This document shows, one piece after another, positions 1-8,471 of a stretch of DNA of 64,000 nt. The notes below the pieces were generated by a model. That model searched no databases. It was not told the origin of the DNA and saw only the letters and a list, made by a program, of their open reading frames with translations. Made by a program: the position numbers and the translations under genes. Within the stretch, counting starts at the first letter, position 1. The number at the start of each line of letters is the position of its first letter. The stretch is from contig ONKA01000003.1 in assembly GCA_900318265.1 (NCBI GenBank), forward strand, positions 62,001 to 126,000, written 5' to 3'. This DNA comes from an uncultured Bacteroidales bacterium. Its GTDB lineage: Bacteria; Bacteroidota; Bacteroidia; Bacteroidales; F082.

Positions 1-1
1 G

Positions 2-2032
2 AAGGTCTCCATCGACTTGGATGCCAACAATGGCCAAGGTGCCGTCACCCTTTACATGAAGTATGACGACCTGACCACCGAATGGGAAGCAGTGCCTGAG
101 TGCCAAGGCGTCAATGCTGGACTCACTCCCGGCAGCGGCGACAAATACGACCCCGCCATGTGGAACTGTGTCTATATGCTCAACAGCGGCTGGGGCGGTT
201 TCGACAACATCGTCGTGCGCCATTTCCCCGGCGGACTGGCAGCCCAGTTCATCGACTTCGCCGAGATCCCCGACCAGTTGGTCTATAACGCCCCCATTAC
301 CCTTGAAGCCACTGCCACGTCAGGCCTGCCTGTGACCTTCGAGGTCGCCCAAGGTCCTGCCACCATCGAAGGCAACATCCTGACCCTCACGGGTGAGGAA
401 GGCACGGTGAAGGTGAAAGCCATCCAGGCCGGCGACGGCACGCAATGGCAACCTGCTCCCACGGTGACCCGTACGTTCTATGTGGTGGATCCCGAGAACT
501 ATACTCCTGAGATCACCATCCGTCGTCCCTACGAAGGCACCAAGGTGTTTATGCCCGACTTCGAGAATCCTGTCATGATCGTGTTGAGTGCCTATATCGA
601 CCATGCCAACGCCATAAAGTTCGAACAAGTGAAATGCAACGTCGACGGACAAGAATTGACCTTGAAGACCGACTATCCCGACAACCCCGACAACGGCTAT
701 TGGTACACCACTTGGACGCCATCGGGCGAAGGTTCCTACAACATGACCGTGTCTATCACCCAGACGGGTGGCAAGGTCACCACGGCCTCCAACACCTTCG
801 ATGTGACCACCGACTATGATGACATGGTGGTCTCGGCAATGAATGGCGAGATGGTGGCCACTACCTCACAATTCACCGACCATGGCGAATATGCCTTCCC
901 GACCCACGTCAACGCCTTCAACGCCATCAACCTGCATTATCTGCACAACTGCGTGAATGGCAACTGTAACACCTACGATCACATCAGCTACGTCCGTGTG
1001 AAGAACTACCGTGGCGAATGGGTGGAACTCTGCCGTTACATCACTCCTTTCGGTGTGGAATGCATCGACGACATCGATGTGACCGACTTCACCTCCGTGC
1101 TGCAAGGTCTTGTCGAATTTGAGTATTATAGCGAACAATACGCAACGGGCGACGGCTACAACCCCACCGCTATCTTTGAATACACCAAGGGCACTCCGGA
1201 GTATCCCTACGTAGATATGCAGGAGATTTGGTATGGTAACTACGCCTTCGGCGATTATTCCGACCCTTGCCCCATCCCCACCCGCAATCTCGTGTTTGAC
1301 CCATGTGTTGAAAAGGCCAAGCTGCAAATCACGACCTCTGGCCACAACTGGAGTGATACGGGCAACGGTGCCTACAACACGGGCAATGCCGCCGAGTTCT
1401 ATCATGCCCACCACAATATCAATATCAACGGTGGCACGACCTACACCCAGGATCTCTGGCAAACCTGTACGCCTAACCCCGCAGGCTGCCAGCCTCAAAA
1501 CGGCACTTGGACCTACAACCGTGCTGGCTGGTGCCCGGGTAGCATGAGTATGGTTTGGGACTACAGCCTCGACGACTATCTCGCCGATGGCCAAGCCGAC
1601 GTGCTCTATGAGTTCGACCCGACCTACATTGACCAATGCCACCCCAACTATCCCGACTGCGTGAGCGGCCAGAACAGCTGCCCGGATTGCGAAAACTCCA
1701 GCAACCCGATTTTGAGAGTCTCTGGCAAATTGGTGACCTACAGCCACAACACCGACATCTTGACTGAAGTTCCTGAACTGCCCGATGTGGACGCCGAACC
1801 CTTCCAAGTGAGCATCACTCCTAACCCCGCAAGAGGTCAAATGACCATCACCACGGACTACGAAAAGGGTAGAGCCAGCGTCGTCATCATCAACCCGCAA
1901 GGTGTCAAAGTGCGTGGCTTCAGCGTTGACGGCCAGCGCACCATCGACGTGAGCGACCTGCCTTCGGGCATGTACTTCGTCCACGTCATCGGTGGCAAGG
2001 TGGTGACGAGAAAGGTGATGATTCAGAATTAA
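2..2032 (+). CDS. Secreted PNGase F-like glycoamidase with type IX sorting domain (5' partial)
   Basis: The frame is open at the left edge of the window, so the N-terminus and any signal peptide are missing. From the TTG at 17, the middle part (about residues 285-400) resembles the N-lobe of peptide-N-glycosidase F (an RVKNYRGEWVELCRYITPFG-type stretch). About residues 440-520 resemble its C-lobe, with NAAEFYHAHH and GTWTYNRAGWCPG. Known members cleave N-glycans from asparagine, which suggests extracellular deglycosylation of host or dietary glycoproteins. An Ig-like or beta-sandwich region precedes the catalytic lobes. The last 75 residues (ITPNPARGQ ... SGMYFVHV ... KVMIQN) form a type A T9SS sorting domain, so export through the type IX system and surface attachment are expected. 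Catalytic acids were not individually verified. The type IX signal is clear; the enzyme family is likely. Confidence 0.75.
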   Translation, partial: KVSIDLDANNGQGAVTLYMKYDDLTTEWEAVPECQGVNAGLTPGSGDKYDPAMWNCVYMLNSGWGGFDNIVVRHFPGGLAAQFIDFAEIPDQLVYNAPITLEATATSGLPVTFEVAQGPATIEGNILTLTGEEGTVKVKAIQAGDGTQWQPAPTVTRTFYVVDPENYTPEITIRRPYEGTKVFMPDFENPVMIVLSAYIDHANAIKFEQVKCNVDGQELTLKTDYPDNPDNGYWYTTWTPSGEGSYNMTVSITQTGGKVTTASNTFDVTTDYDDMVVSAMNGEMVATTSQFTDHGEYAFPTHVNAFNAINLHYLHNCVNGNCNTYDHISYVRVKNYRGEWVELCRYITPFGVECIDDIDVTDFTSVLQGLVEFEYYSEQYATGDGYNPTAIFEYTKGTPEYPYVDMQEIWYGNYAFGDYSDPCPIPTRNLVFDPCVEKAKLQITTSGHNWSDTGNGAYNTGNAAEFYHAHHNININGGTTYTQDLWQTCTPNPAGCQPQNGTWTYNRAGWCPGSMSMVWDYSLDDYLADGQADVLYEFDPTYIDQCHPNYPDCVSGQNSCPDCENSSNPILRVSGKLVTYSHNTDILTEVPELPDVDAEPFQVSITPNPARGQMTITTDYEKGRASVVIINPQGVKVRGFSVDGQRTIDVSDLPSGMYFVHVIGGKVVTRKVMIQN

Positions 2033-2061
2033 GAACCGAAATACTTAATTGGGTGTTTTGA

Positions 2062-2096
2062 TAAGCGTGTCTGCTTTGCAGGCACGCTTATTTTTT
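2062..2096 (+). terminator. Rho-independent terminator after the PNGase F-like gene
   Basis: TAAGCGTG and CACGCTTA pair around an inner CTGC-TTT-GCAG stem with one mismatch, and six T follow. It lies about 30 bases after the stop codon. The rest of the gap to the next gene (2097-2276) is AT-rich with no convincing gene or promoter. Confidence 0.85.
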
Positions 2097-2276
2097 GGGT
2101 TAATAGAGCGCATTATTGTTGTCGCATATGTCGTATATATGTATGCGAATACAGATTGATTGTGATTTGTTTTCAGAGAATAGTCCTCTAACATTACACT
2201 GTGTCTTTTAAAAGATTATAGCCGACTTTTGGCAAAAATTCACATCAATAGTATTAAACCTTAAAAACTAATCATC

Positions 2277-3752
2277 ATGAAAACCACCCTGAACACCTTA
2301 AAACACACGAATGAAGAAGCCTTGTTCTTTGGAATTCCCGTCATGTGCGACAAATCAAGCAGACAAGGTTTTAAAACACTCATAGCAAAACTGTTTTTCA
2401 ATCCTCAAATTACTCCCGAACATGTCATACGTTACTTGGACCAACTGCAGAGAGGAATCATTTCGGTGGACCGGCTTTTGAAACTCATCGACAAAGGTAT
2501 GCAAGCCCCCCTTCTCTATCGGTCGTCAGAATCCGACCTTTCCGAACTCATGCATGACAAAATCCAGGATTGGACAAATACGTTCGGTGAACTATCTGCA
2601 TCCGACTGGGCTTATCTTGAAAATAACTACAATATCAACCGTCAATTGTTGGTAGTTGAAGAAAACAAAACGCCACAAACTGACTTTCACAGCCCAAAAG
2701 AAATGGCAATGTTTGTTAAAGAAAGAGTATATGGTCAGGACAAGGCTATCGATATGCTTTCGGTTCCTTTCTTCCAACAGTATGAAAGTAAAAGGCGCGG
2801 AAAGCCTTGTTTGATTAAAACTCCCGTTCTATTGATTGGTCCCACAGGGTCGGGTAAAAGCGCTATCTTTCAAGGATACGCTCGTTGTAGCAAATGCATA
2901 ATCGTTCCAATCAACTCAAGTGAGATTTCGGGAACCCAGTGGAAAGGAATGCACATGACAGATGTAATCCTTCGTACCATCAAAGATAAACATGGCCCAA
3001 AGTTTAAGAATATTGTTGGCAGAGACAATGTTATCAATGAATATATCTGCGTATTATTAGATGAGGTGGACAAAATAACTCATCACAATCAAAAACTTGC
3101 AAGTAGTTCTGGAACAGACTTTTACACCGATATTATGTGTGATTTGATGAGAGCGTTAAATCCAGGTGAATATTTGTTTTTGGATGATGGATTCAACCCA
3201 GATGGCTCACCCAAAGGCTATAAAATTCCTGTCGACAATATCTTGATAGTGTTCGCTGGTGCTTTTAGCGGTATCGAAGATGTTGTAAGAAAGAGATTGC
3301 ATCTCAATAAGTCTATCGGCTTTTCCCAAGCGTCTTCTTCCTCTACGAGTATAGATGCTTTGTTGAATCAAGTTACTCCAGAAGACCTTATCGAATGGGG
3401 CTTTATGCCCGAATTGATTGGTCGTATTGGTAACATCTGCGCTTTGAATTCTCTCACACCAGATTTGATTTACAATATCATGACTAATGCCAAGGATAAC
3501 ATTCTGCAATCTCACATCGATTATTGCCACCAGTACAATATCGATCTTCATTTCACCCCAGAGGCCTTGCATTTGATTGCCGATGCTGCTTACAAATCTG
3601 GCTTGGGATTTCGTAACGTCAAGACGTTGCTCTCCAAGTGCCTGAATCCAATATACTATGAATTCCGTGATGAGTCAGCTAAAACAGCCATGCGAACTGT
3701 CAATATCGACCATGACTTCATCGCCAAACAACTCAATTTACTCACCAAATAA
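2277..3752 (+). CDS. ClpX-like AAA+ unfoldase without zinc finger
   Basis: 491 residues. A helical N-terminal region (about 1-140) without the ClpX Cys4 zinc finger is followed by an AAA+ module. The module contains VYGQDKAI (about 153-160), Walker A GPTGSGKS (about 188-195), Walker B CVLLDEVDK (about 258-266), the ClpX-like stretch GFMPELIGRIG (about 375-385) and a sensor-2-like GLGFRNVK (about 441). Typical ClpX feeds substrates to ClpP. No clpP is nearby and the zinc-binding adaptor domain is absent, so this is a specialised paralogue, not the housekeeping gene. It starts the accessory operon, 11 bases before the SecB-like gene, which suggests joint handling of an unfolded substrate. The ATG at 2277 is the first start after an AT-rich leader and fits the domain start. 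Confidence 0.8.
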   Translation: MKTTLNTLKHTNEEALFFGIPVMCDKSSRQGFKTLIAKLFFNPQITPEHVIRYLDQLQRGIISVDRLLKLIDKGMQAPLLYRSSESDLSELMHDKIQDWTNTFGELSASDWAYLENNYNINRQLLVVEENKTPQTDFHSPKEMAMFVKERVYGQDKAIDMLSVPFFQQYESKRRGKPCLIKTPVLLIGPTGSGKSAIFQGYARCSKCIIVPINSSEISGTQWKGMHMTDVILRTIKDKHGPKFKNIVGRDNVINEYICVLLDEVDKITHHNQKLASSSGTDFYTDIMCDLMRALNPGEYLFLDDGFNPDGSPKGYKIPVDNILIVFAGAFSGIEDVVRKRLHLNKSIGFSQASSSSTSIDALLNQVTPEDLIEWGFMPELIGRIGNICALNSLTPDLIYNIMTNAKDNILQSHIDYCHQYNIDLHFTPEALHLIADAAYKSGLGFRNVKTLLSKCLNPIYYEFRDESAKTAMRTVNIDHDFIAKQLNLLTK

Positions 3753-3763
3753 TATTTACAGCC

Positions 3764-4927
3764 ATGACACCTCCATTTTTTATTGCTAAATCATTCGTAA
3801 CAAGCATTGCTTTTGATGTTGCCGAATCTGCCCAGTTGTCACCCAATCCCATTTTGCCCACCGAGACGAGCCTACATGTTGAAATCGGGACAAGAAACTC
3901 TGAAAACAATATGTGCCACCTTGTGGAAATGCAACTGCATATTTCTTCAAACGCTGAAGATGGCTCTTCCGTTTACAATCTTCTCCTTGGTTATTCCGCT
4001 GTCGTTGGTTCGTTTGATTCCTTTATCACTGAAACAGAATGGTATGATATCCTTAAGGTGCAGGTGCCACATGCCCTTTTGGATAACATTCGCACCATCG
4101 TTTATCAAGTGACACGTGATGCCGGTGTTCCCTTCATGATGCGCGATGACACCTTTGACAATCCAATACGAAACGACGAGGCAGAATCTCCTGATCCGCC
4201 ATACAGCGGTAGTGATATCGTCAACGATTTTCCTGAAATTGACGCGGAGTTTCCTGAATTCGAGCAAGGTGTCTATAATCTCTTTGACGCATTCAGTCAA
4301 GACACCTCTAATGAACTGGAATCTGAGAAAATCGATTTTCAGTGGATGATTAACTTCCGTTGGGCTGAAGAAGATATGGAATTGTTGGAAGCAGTCCGAA
4401 ATTTTTGGGAGCTATATTCAAGTCATGCTGGTGATGAACCTATTAAAGATTATGAATCTCTGCCAATCTATAAATGCTACTATTGCTTTTTCACTCCAAT
4501 CAAATATCTCCATCCCGATCTCGAGGAGTGTGACGAATCCATTTGGCCCATCTTGTTCCAAATGTTGTATGGGAGTTTCAAGTCACAATGTCAGGTGATT
4601 GACGATGAGCATGGCCTTCCAGAAATTGAGTTCTCCTATGAAAATTTTCAAGATAGAACTATCTCTAGTCTGACACTCGAAGAGTTGAAAGAACTGCTTT
4701 CTGATCTTATCACGGAAGCATTGGTCAACCTTTCTGTCAATTTACTTGGCTATCAGAACGAAAGTGTTTTGTCAGAGGAACAATCGCAAAACAATAAATT
4801 GTTGTCGGAGCAGGACTTTTATCGCATTTTTGATGCCAATGTGTCTGACGAAAACGCCTCTTTCTTGGGAATGATGTACGAAAAGATAAAAGAATGTAAC
4901 CTACAAACACTTTTGTATCAATCCTGA
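3764..4927 (+). CDS. Protein with a SecB-like N-terminal domain and unknown C-terminal half
   Basis: 387 residues. About residues 1-135 read like a SecB chaperone fold. An ISSNAEDGSSVYNLLLGYS-type strand pair is followed by EWYDILKVQVPHALLDNIR and RDAGVPFMMRDDTFDNP, matching in order the family's helix after the sheet (PNILFPYAR...) and its G-x-PP-x-x-L-x-x-v-x-F ending. SecB holds preproteins unfolded for export; SecB-like proteins also act as chaperones in toxin-antitoxin-chaperone modules. An acidic linker (about 140-185) and an unrecognised, mostly helical acidic region (190-387) follow. Position directly after a ClpX-like unfoldase supports a proteostasis role. The domain call is by eye and moderate; the C-terminal half is unknown. 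Confidence 0.5.
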   Translation: MTPPFFIAKSFVTSIAFDVAESAQLSPNPILPTETSLHVEIGTRNSENNMCHLVEMQLHISSNAEDGSSVYNLLLGYSAVVGSFDSFITETEWYDILKVQVPHALLDNIRTIVYQVTRDAGVPFMMRDDTFDNPIRNDEAESPDPPYSGSDIVNDFPEIDAEFPEFEQGVYNLFDAFSQDTSNELESEKIDFQWMINFRWAEEDMELLEAVRNFWELYSSHAGDEPIKDYESLPIYKCYYCFFTPIKYLHPDLEECDESIWPILFQMLYGSFKSQCQVIDDEHGLPEIEFSYENFQDRTISSLTLEELKELLSDLITEALVNLSVNLLGYQNESVLSEEQSQNNKLLSEQDFYRIFDANVSDENASFLGMMYEKIKECNLQTLLYQS

Positions 4928-4939
4928 TAGGATAATTTG

Positions 4940-4947
4940 TATTTTTG
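4940..4947 (+). promoter_or_regulatory. Bacteroidota -7 promoter box
   Basis: TATTTTTG followed by CG lies 28 bases before the ATG of the receiver-domain gene and fits the TAnnTTTG -7 consensus. A good -33 TTG at the usual distance is not visible. Confidence 0.5.
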
Positions 4948-4975
4948 CGCGAAATAACATAAAAATAAAAATCCT

Positions 4976-7138
4976 ATGGAAAAGAATTATATAGTTTGTT
5001 GGAATAAACCAAGTGCAAACACCATCCAGGATGCTTTCAAAAGCATCAATGATGCTGCTAATCAAAAAATCGAACAGATTAAAAATCACGAAAGTGCTGT
5101 GAAAAAGCATTTTGATGCTTTAATCAAAATCAAAGAGAATGAAGATTCTGAACAGATTCATTTAGAATATATTATTAAAAACACGCCTGGCAATATAAAA
5201 CAGGATTCATTGTTCGAAAGCATAAAGGAAGAGTTTTGGAACTCCAAAAGTACTACTATTTCTACACTCAAAGCAATAGTTGAAAAACAGGAAAAACAAC
5301 GTAAAAAGATACTGATTTCAGAGGTTGCCACTTATAAATATGAGATCTGCACCAGTTTCAACAAATTTCAAAAACGGATCAACGACCATACTCTGCCTAT
5401 TGATGGCATAGTTGTGCTTTGCGAATTAAGCTGGAACCATGAAACCTCTAACGCTCAACCCACAGAATATGCCGGAATAACTCTTGTGCAGCAATTCATC
5501 AGATACGAAAAAAGGATAAAAGCTCCCGTTGTTTTCACTTCGTATGACCCGAAAAAAAGAATTCTTAAAACACGACCCGATGCCACAATAATTTCAACGA
5601 CAGCGTTACAGCATAAGTTCGTGCCGTTCAAACTGTCGAATGTAAAAAGTTTATTGGACGCTTTTGACGGTATGGACTATATGAAAAGCGACAAACAATT
5701 GGATTTCACTATCGAACAATATTGCGACACCTTAGGCATGTTGAGGCAGATTAAACATCGCTCCCGCAGTTGCTCCGAAGATGAAAAGCAAATGTTCAGA
5801 GAACAACTAAAATATGCAATTAAATTAGAGTTTGGCAACGATGATGTGCTGCTGAAAGAGGCCGAAAACCCAAGCACGGACTTACAAGAGTTTAGCCTAA
5901 GTCTTATCAACAAGCTTGAACAACAACAAAAATCCAATGGTCAAAAGATTGTTAGTGATTACACTTGCGAGTCCGTAAAAGACCAAATCTCAATCCTTTT
6001 CCTCGAAGACAATGAGAATGACGAGTACTCAAACCGTTTTGTTGACTATATTGTTAGAATGAACGAAGAAAAAGCCTTAAACGGACAAGTGTTTTTATTC
6101 AGGGAACCTTTTGTTGTTAGAAATGCGGCCCAATTCTTTGGGATGCTGGAGGTGACTCAGTTTAAAGTTGTCATTTGCGACATTGAAATATGGGACAATG
6201 ATGAACTGGTAGCTCTTGGCTTCGATGTCATTGAAGAAGCAAGATGGAGGCAAACTTCTCCCACCTTGTATTATATCGCAACAAATGTGACACGAAGCCT
6301 GCACTCTCGTCTCAAAGGTTATTACAATGACAGCCTGAAAGACATACGCTTGAAAGAAGACATTTTTGCTACCGACGAGTCAATCGACAAATTCCTTTAC
6401 GGCATAAAAGAAGCTTACCAGAAAAGTACTACGGATTTGGCCCAATTGCCGTCATATTGTCTAACATTCAAAGACATGTATAAGTATGTGAAAGCAGTCG
6501 GAAACTATGATGGTAATATACAATTGAAAGCCTTGAAAGACAAGGCTCCTTATGCTTATCCCATAAATAATTACAGGGATATGGAAGACACCGTCAAAAT
6601 GGCTTCAATGGAATTAATAAGATATTTCCTTAAAGAAAGTGCAATGCTGTACCACAAAGACTGGAATTCCTATGATAAAGTCTGTACCAGAACAAGAAAC
6701 TATATTGTAAAATACATTGGATTAGGCAACAACAGAAGCGATATGGCCGAAAGGCTCGCCAAAGGCGAACAGCTGAATCCAACAGACATCAAAAACATTG
6801 TGAGGAGGCTGATACTAAGAAGATTTTTCTTATATGGAAGGCTTTTCGTCAAACATTATAAAGTCAAGGGACAACTCATTGAAACCGATAGCAGCATTGA
6901 GGACAAAAAATTCTATGATGAGGATTTGGTCTGCAGGGCAATTAGTGCCGAATATAGAGGCGCTCACAACCAATCCAAATGCTTAGAAGCTCCTTTGCAT
7001 TATTCTGTTGACATAGATGACAGTATTCAACTTACCGACGAGGAGAAATCCTTTATTAAAGCCATTGAAAAGAAGGGGATTGATGCCTTCGATTATTCAT
7101 CAGAGAAAAGAATAACTCAATTGAGCTTTGATTACTAA
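4976..7138 (+). CDS. Protein with two response-regulator receiver-like domains
   Basis: 720 residues. A charged helical N-terminus (about 1-110) precedes a degenerate receiver-like domain (about 110-245: IDGIVVLCELSW, GITLVQQFIRYEK, APVVFTSYD), in which Glu replaces the usual phospho-accepting Asp. A second receiver-like domain (about 335-480) has the expected acidic pair (FLEDN), candidate phospho-Asp (VVICDIEIWD, about 400), Thr (YIATNVT) and Lys (RLKEDIF). The C-terminal 230 residues are helical and unrecognised, with no DNA-binding output domain seen. A phosphorelay partner is available two genes downstream in the histidine-kinase-type ATPase at 8472. It may relay phosphate or act as a protein-protein switch. 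Receiver calls rest on motif order; the second is the stronger. Confidence 0.55.
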   Translation: MEKNYIVCWNKPSANTIQDAFKSINDAANQKIEQIKNHESAVKKHFDALIKIKENEDSEQIHLEYIIKNTPGNIKQDSLFESIKEEFWNSKSTTISTLKAIVEKQEKQRKKILISEVATYKYEICTSFNKFQKRINDHTLPIDGIVVLCELSWNHETSNAQPTEYAGITLVQQFIRYEKRIKAPVVFTSYDPKKRILKTRPDATIISTTALQHKFVPFKLSNVKSLLDAFDGMDYMKSDKQLDFTIEQYCDTLGMLRQIKHRSRSCSEDEKQMFREQLKYAIKLEFGNDDVLLKEAENPSTDLQEFSLSLINKLEQQQKSNGQKIVSDYTCESVKDQISILFLEDNENDEYSNRFVDYIVRMNEEKALNGQVFLFREPFVVRNAAQFFGMLEVTQFKVVICDIEIWDNDELVALGFDVIEEARWRQTSPTLYYIATNVTRSLHSRLKGYYNDSLKDIRLKEDIFATDESIDKFLYGIKEAYQKSTTDLAQLPSYCLTFKDMYKYVKAVGNYDGNIQLKALKDKAPYAYPINNYRDMEDTVKMASMELIRYFLKESAMLYHKDWNSYDKVCTRTRNYIVKYIGLGNNRSDMAERLAKGEQLNPTDIKNIVRRLILRRFFLYGRLFVKHYKVKGQLIETDSSIEDKKFYDEDLVCRAISAEYRGAHNQSKCLEAPLHYSVDIDDSIQLTDEEKSFIKAIEKKGIDAFDYSSEKRITQLSFDY

Positions 7139-7181
7139 ATTACACTAAACGTTACACTAACCCCATAAACGACCAAGTACT

Positions 7182-7189
7182 TACCTTTG
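7182..7189 (+). promoter_or_regulatory. Bacteroidota -7 promoter box
   Basis: TACCTTTG, an exact TAnnTTTG match, lies in the 94-base gap upstream of the WG-repeat gene. A -33 TTG at the ideal distance is not clear. Confidence 0.45.
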
Positions 7190-7232
7190 TGCCTGTAGTT
7201 CACGAAGTATTAACAACAAAATCATTAAAACA

Positions 7233-8456
7233 ATGAAACTCAAAACGAAGCGCACAATGTTAATCATCAAAAAGTACTCTTATGTCGTATGGTGTGGCAT
7301 TATCCTCTTTTTCGTAGGTTATGGCCTCTCTATGGCTGTTGATTGGGGCATCGAAAAATACGATGAGATTAAAACGAGGAAGGCTGGCAATTTCCTGACA
7401 GAAACCCTAAACACCCGTGAAGCTAAAAATGGTAGGGTTGAAATCTACAACAAAAAGCTGAAGAAAGTTGTAGGATGCTACGACCATGTTTTTGCCCAAG
7501 ATTATGGCGGCTCTTTGACCGAAATCATCCTTAATTCCAGTGAAGGTTCTGTCATGGTGTGCAATGACAGCCTCTATGGATATATTGATCCAGTTTCTGG
7601 CAACGTGCTTGTAGAGCCTCAGTATATCATGGCATGGGAAAGCGATCCAATTAGTGGGCTGGCCGCATGTGTCAACAATGAATTAAAACTTGGGTTTGTC
7701 AATGTCAAGACCGGACAGGTAGCCATTCCATTTAAGTTTGAAATCGACTCGGCCTACTTCCGCCATGTTTATCGTGAAGATTTTCTATACTTTGACTATG
7801 TCTTCCGAAATGGCTTATCGCTCGTTCCTGGTCCCGCTGGTAAAATCGGAATCATCAATGAGGCAGGTGAAATCGTTGTGCCTATTGAGTACGACGACAT
7901 CGAAATCAAAGACTTTGGCAATCCAAGTCGTTTATGGTATGACGATTGGTGTGAGTCTATTTCGCCGGGTGTGTTACATCGCGACTATGATAATAGTTAT
8001 GATTTTGAACAACCCATTATCCTCGAAAAACGCGACTCAATAGGGATTCCCCATCATGGTGTATTTGACAAGAAAGGGAACATGAATGTCCCTGTCATAT
8101 ATGACCAGATGGCCTTCGTTGACACATACGACAAAGTGTTGATCCTATGTCAAAAAGATGGCGTTTTGCGAGGTTTAGATCAAAACGGAAACCTCTTGGA
8201 CGATATCTGTTATTACAGTGACTGTGCCTACGCAGAAAATGTCTCCGTACTCAGGGATCCAGAAGAGAATTTGTCGCCTTACATCCAGTACCGTGCATTA
8301 AACGGATATGCAGTGATGGATACCGATTTCAGAGTGGTTGTAATGCCAAACGATTATTGGGATATTCAATACCTTGGAAATGGCAACTTTGCCTGCGAAA
8401 CCAGCGAGAATTATAGTGTCGTTTTAAAGGATGATAAGTTTAATCAGTTAAAATAG
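7233..8456 (+). CDS. Membrane-anchored WG-repeat protein
   Basis: 407 residues. A single hydrophobic segment (about residues 13-35) follows a positively charged start, with no cleavage site seen, so the bulk should lie outside the inner membrane as a type II membrane protein. About residues 100-320 hold WG-type repeats, recognised by recurring G-x-I/V-D-x-x-G ... V-P-x-x-Y/F-D units (for example YGYIDPVSGNVLVEPQY, KIGIINEAGEIVVPIEYDD, GVFDKKGNMNVPVIYDQ). WG repeats form beta-rich sensor or scaffold domains common in Bacteroidota. It lies between the receiver-domain gene and the kinase-like gene, so an envelope-sensing role feeding that pair is possible, but this is inference. It ends 15 bases before the next gene. 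Confidence 0.65.
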   Translation: MKLKTKRTMLIIKKYSYVVWCGIILFFVGYGLSMAVDWGIEKYDEIKTRKAGNFLTETLNTREAKNGRVEIYNKKLKKVVGCYDHVFAQDYGGSLTEIILNSSEGSVMVCNDSLYGYIDPVSGNVLVEPQYIMAWESDPISGLAACVNNELKLGFVNVKTGQVAIPFKFEIDSAYFRHVYREDFLYFDYVFRNGLSLVPGPAGKIGIINEAGEIVVPIEYDDIEIKDFGNPSRLWYDDWCESISPGVLHRDYDNSYDFEQPIILEKRDSIGIPHHGVFDKKGNMNVPVIYDQMAFVDTYDKVLILCQKDGVLRGLDQNGNLLDDICYYSDCAYAENVSVLRDPEENLSPYIQYRALNGYAVMDTDFRVVVMPNDYWDIQYLGNGNFACETSENYSVVLKDDKFNQLK

Positions 8457-8471
8457 AATTCAATATAATAA

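Noticed and set aside
866-1984. Long minus-strand ORF opposite the PNGase F-like gene
   Set aside because: It mirrors codon bias of the real gene, gives low-complexity Val/Gly/His-rich sequence and has no promoter.
2277-3752. Housekeeping clpX
   Set aside because: No zinc finger, no clpP neighbour and low-key divergence of several AAA+ motifs; better seen as a specialised paralogue.
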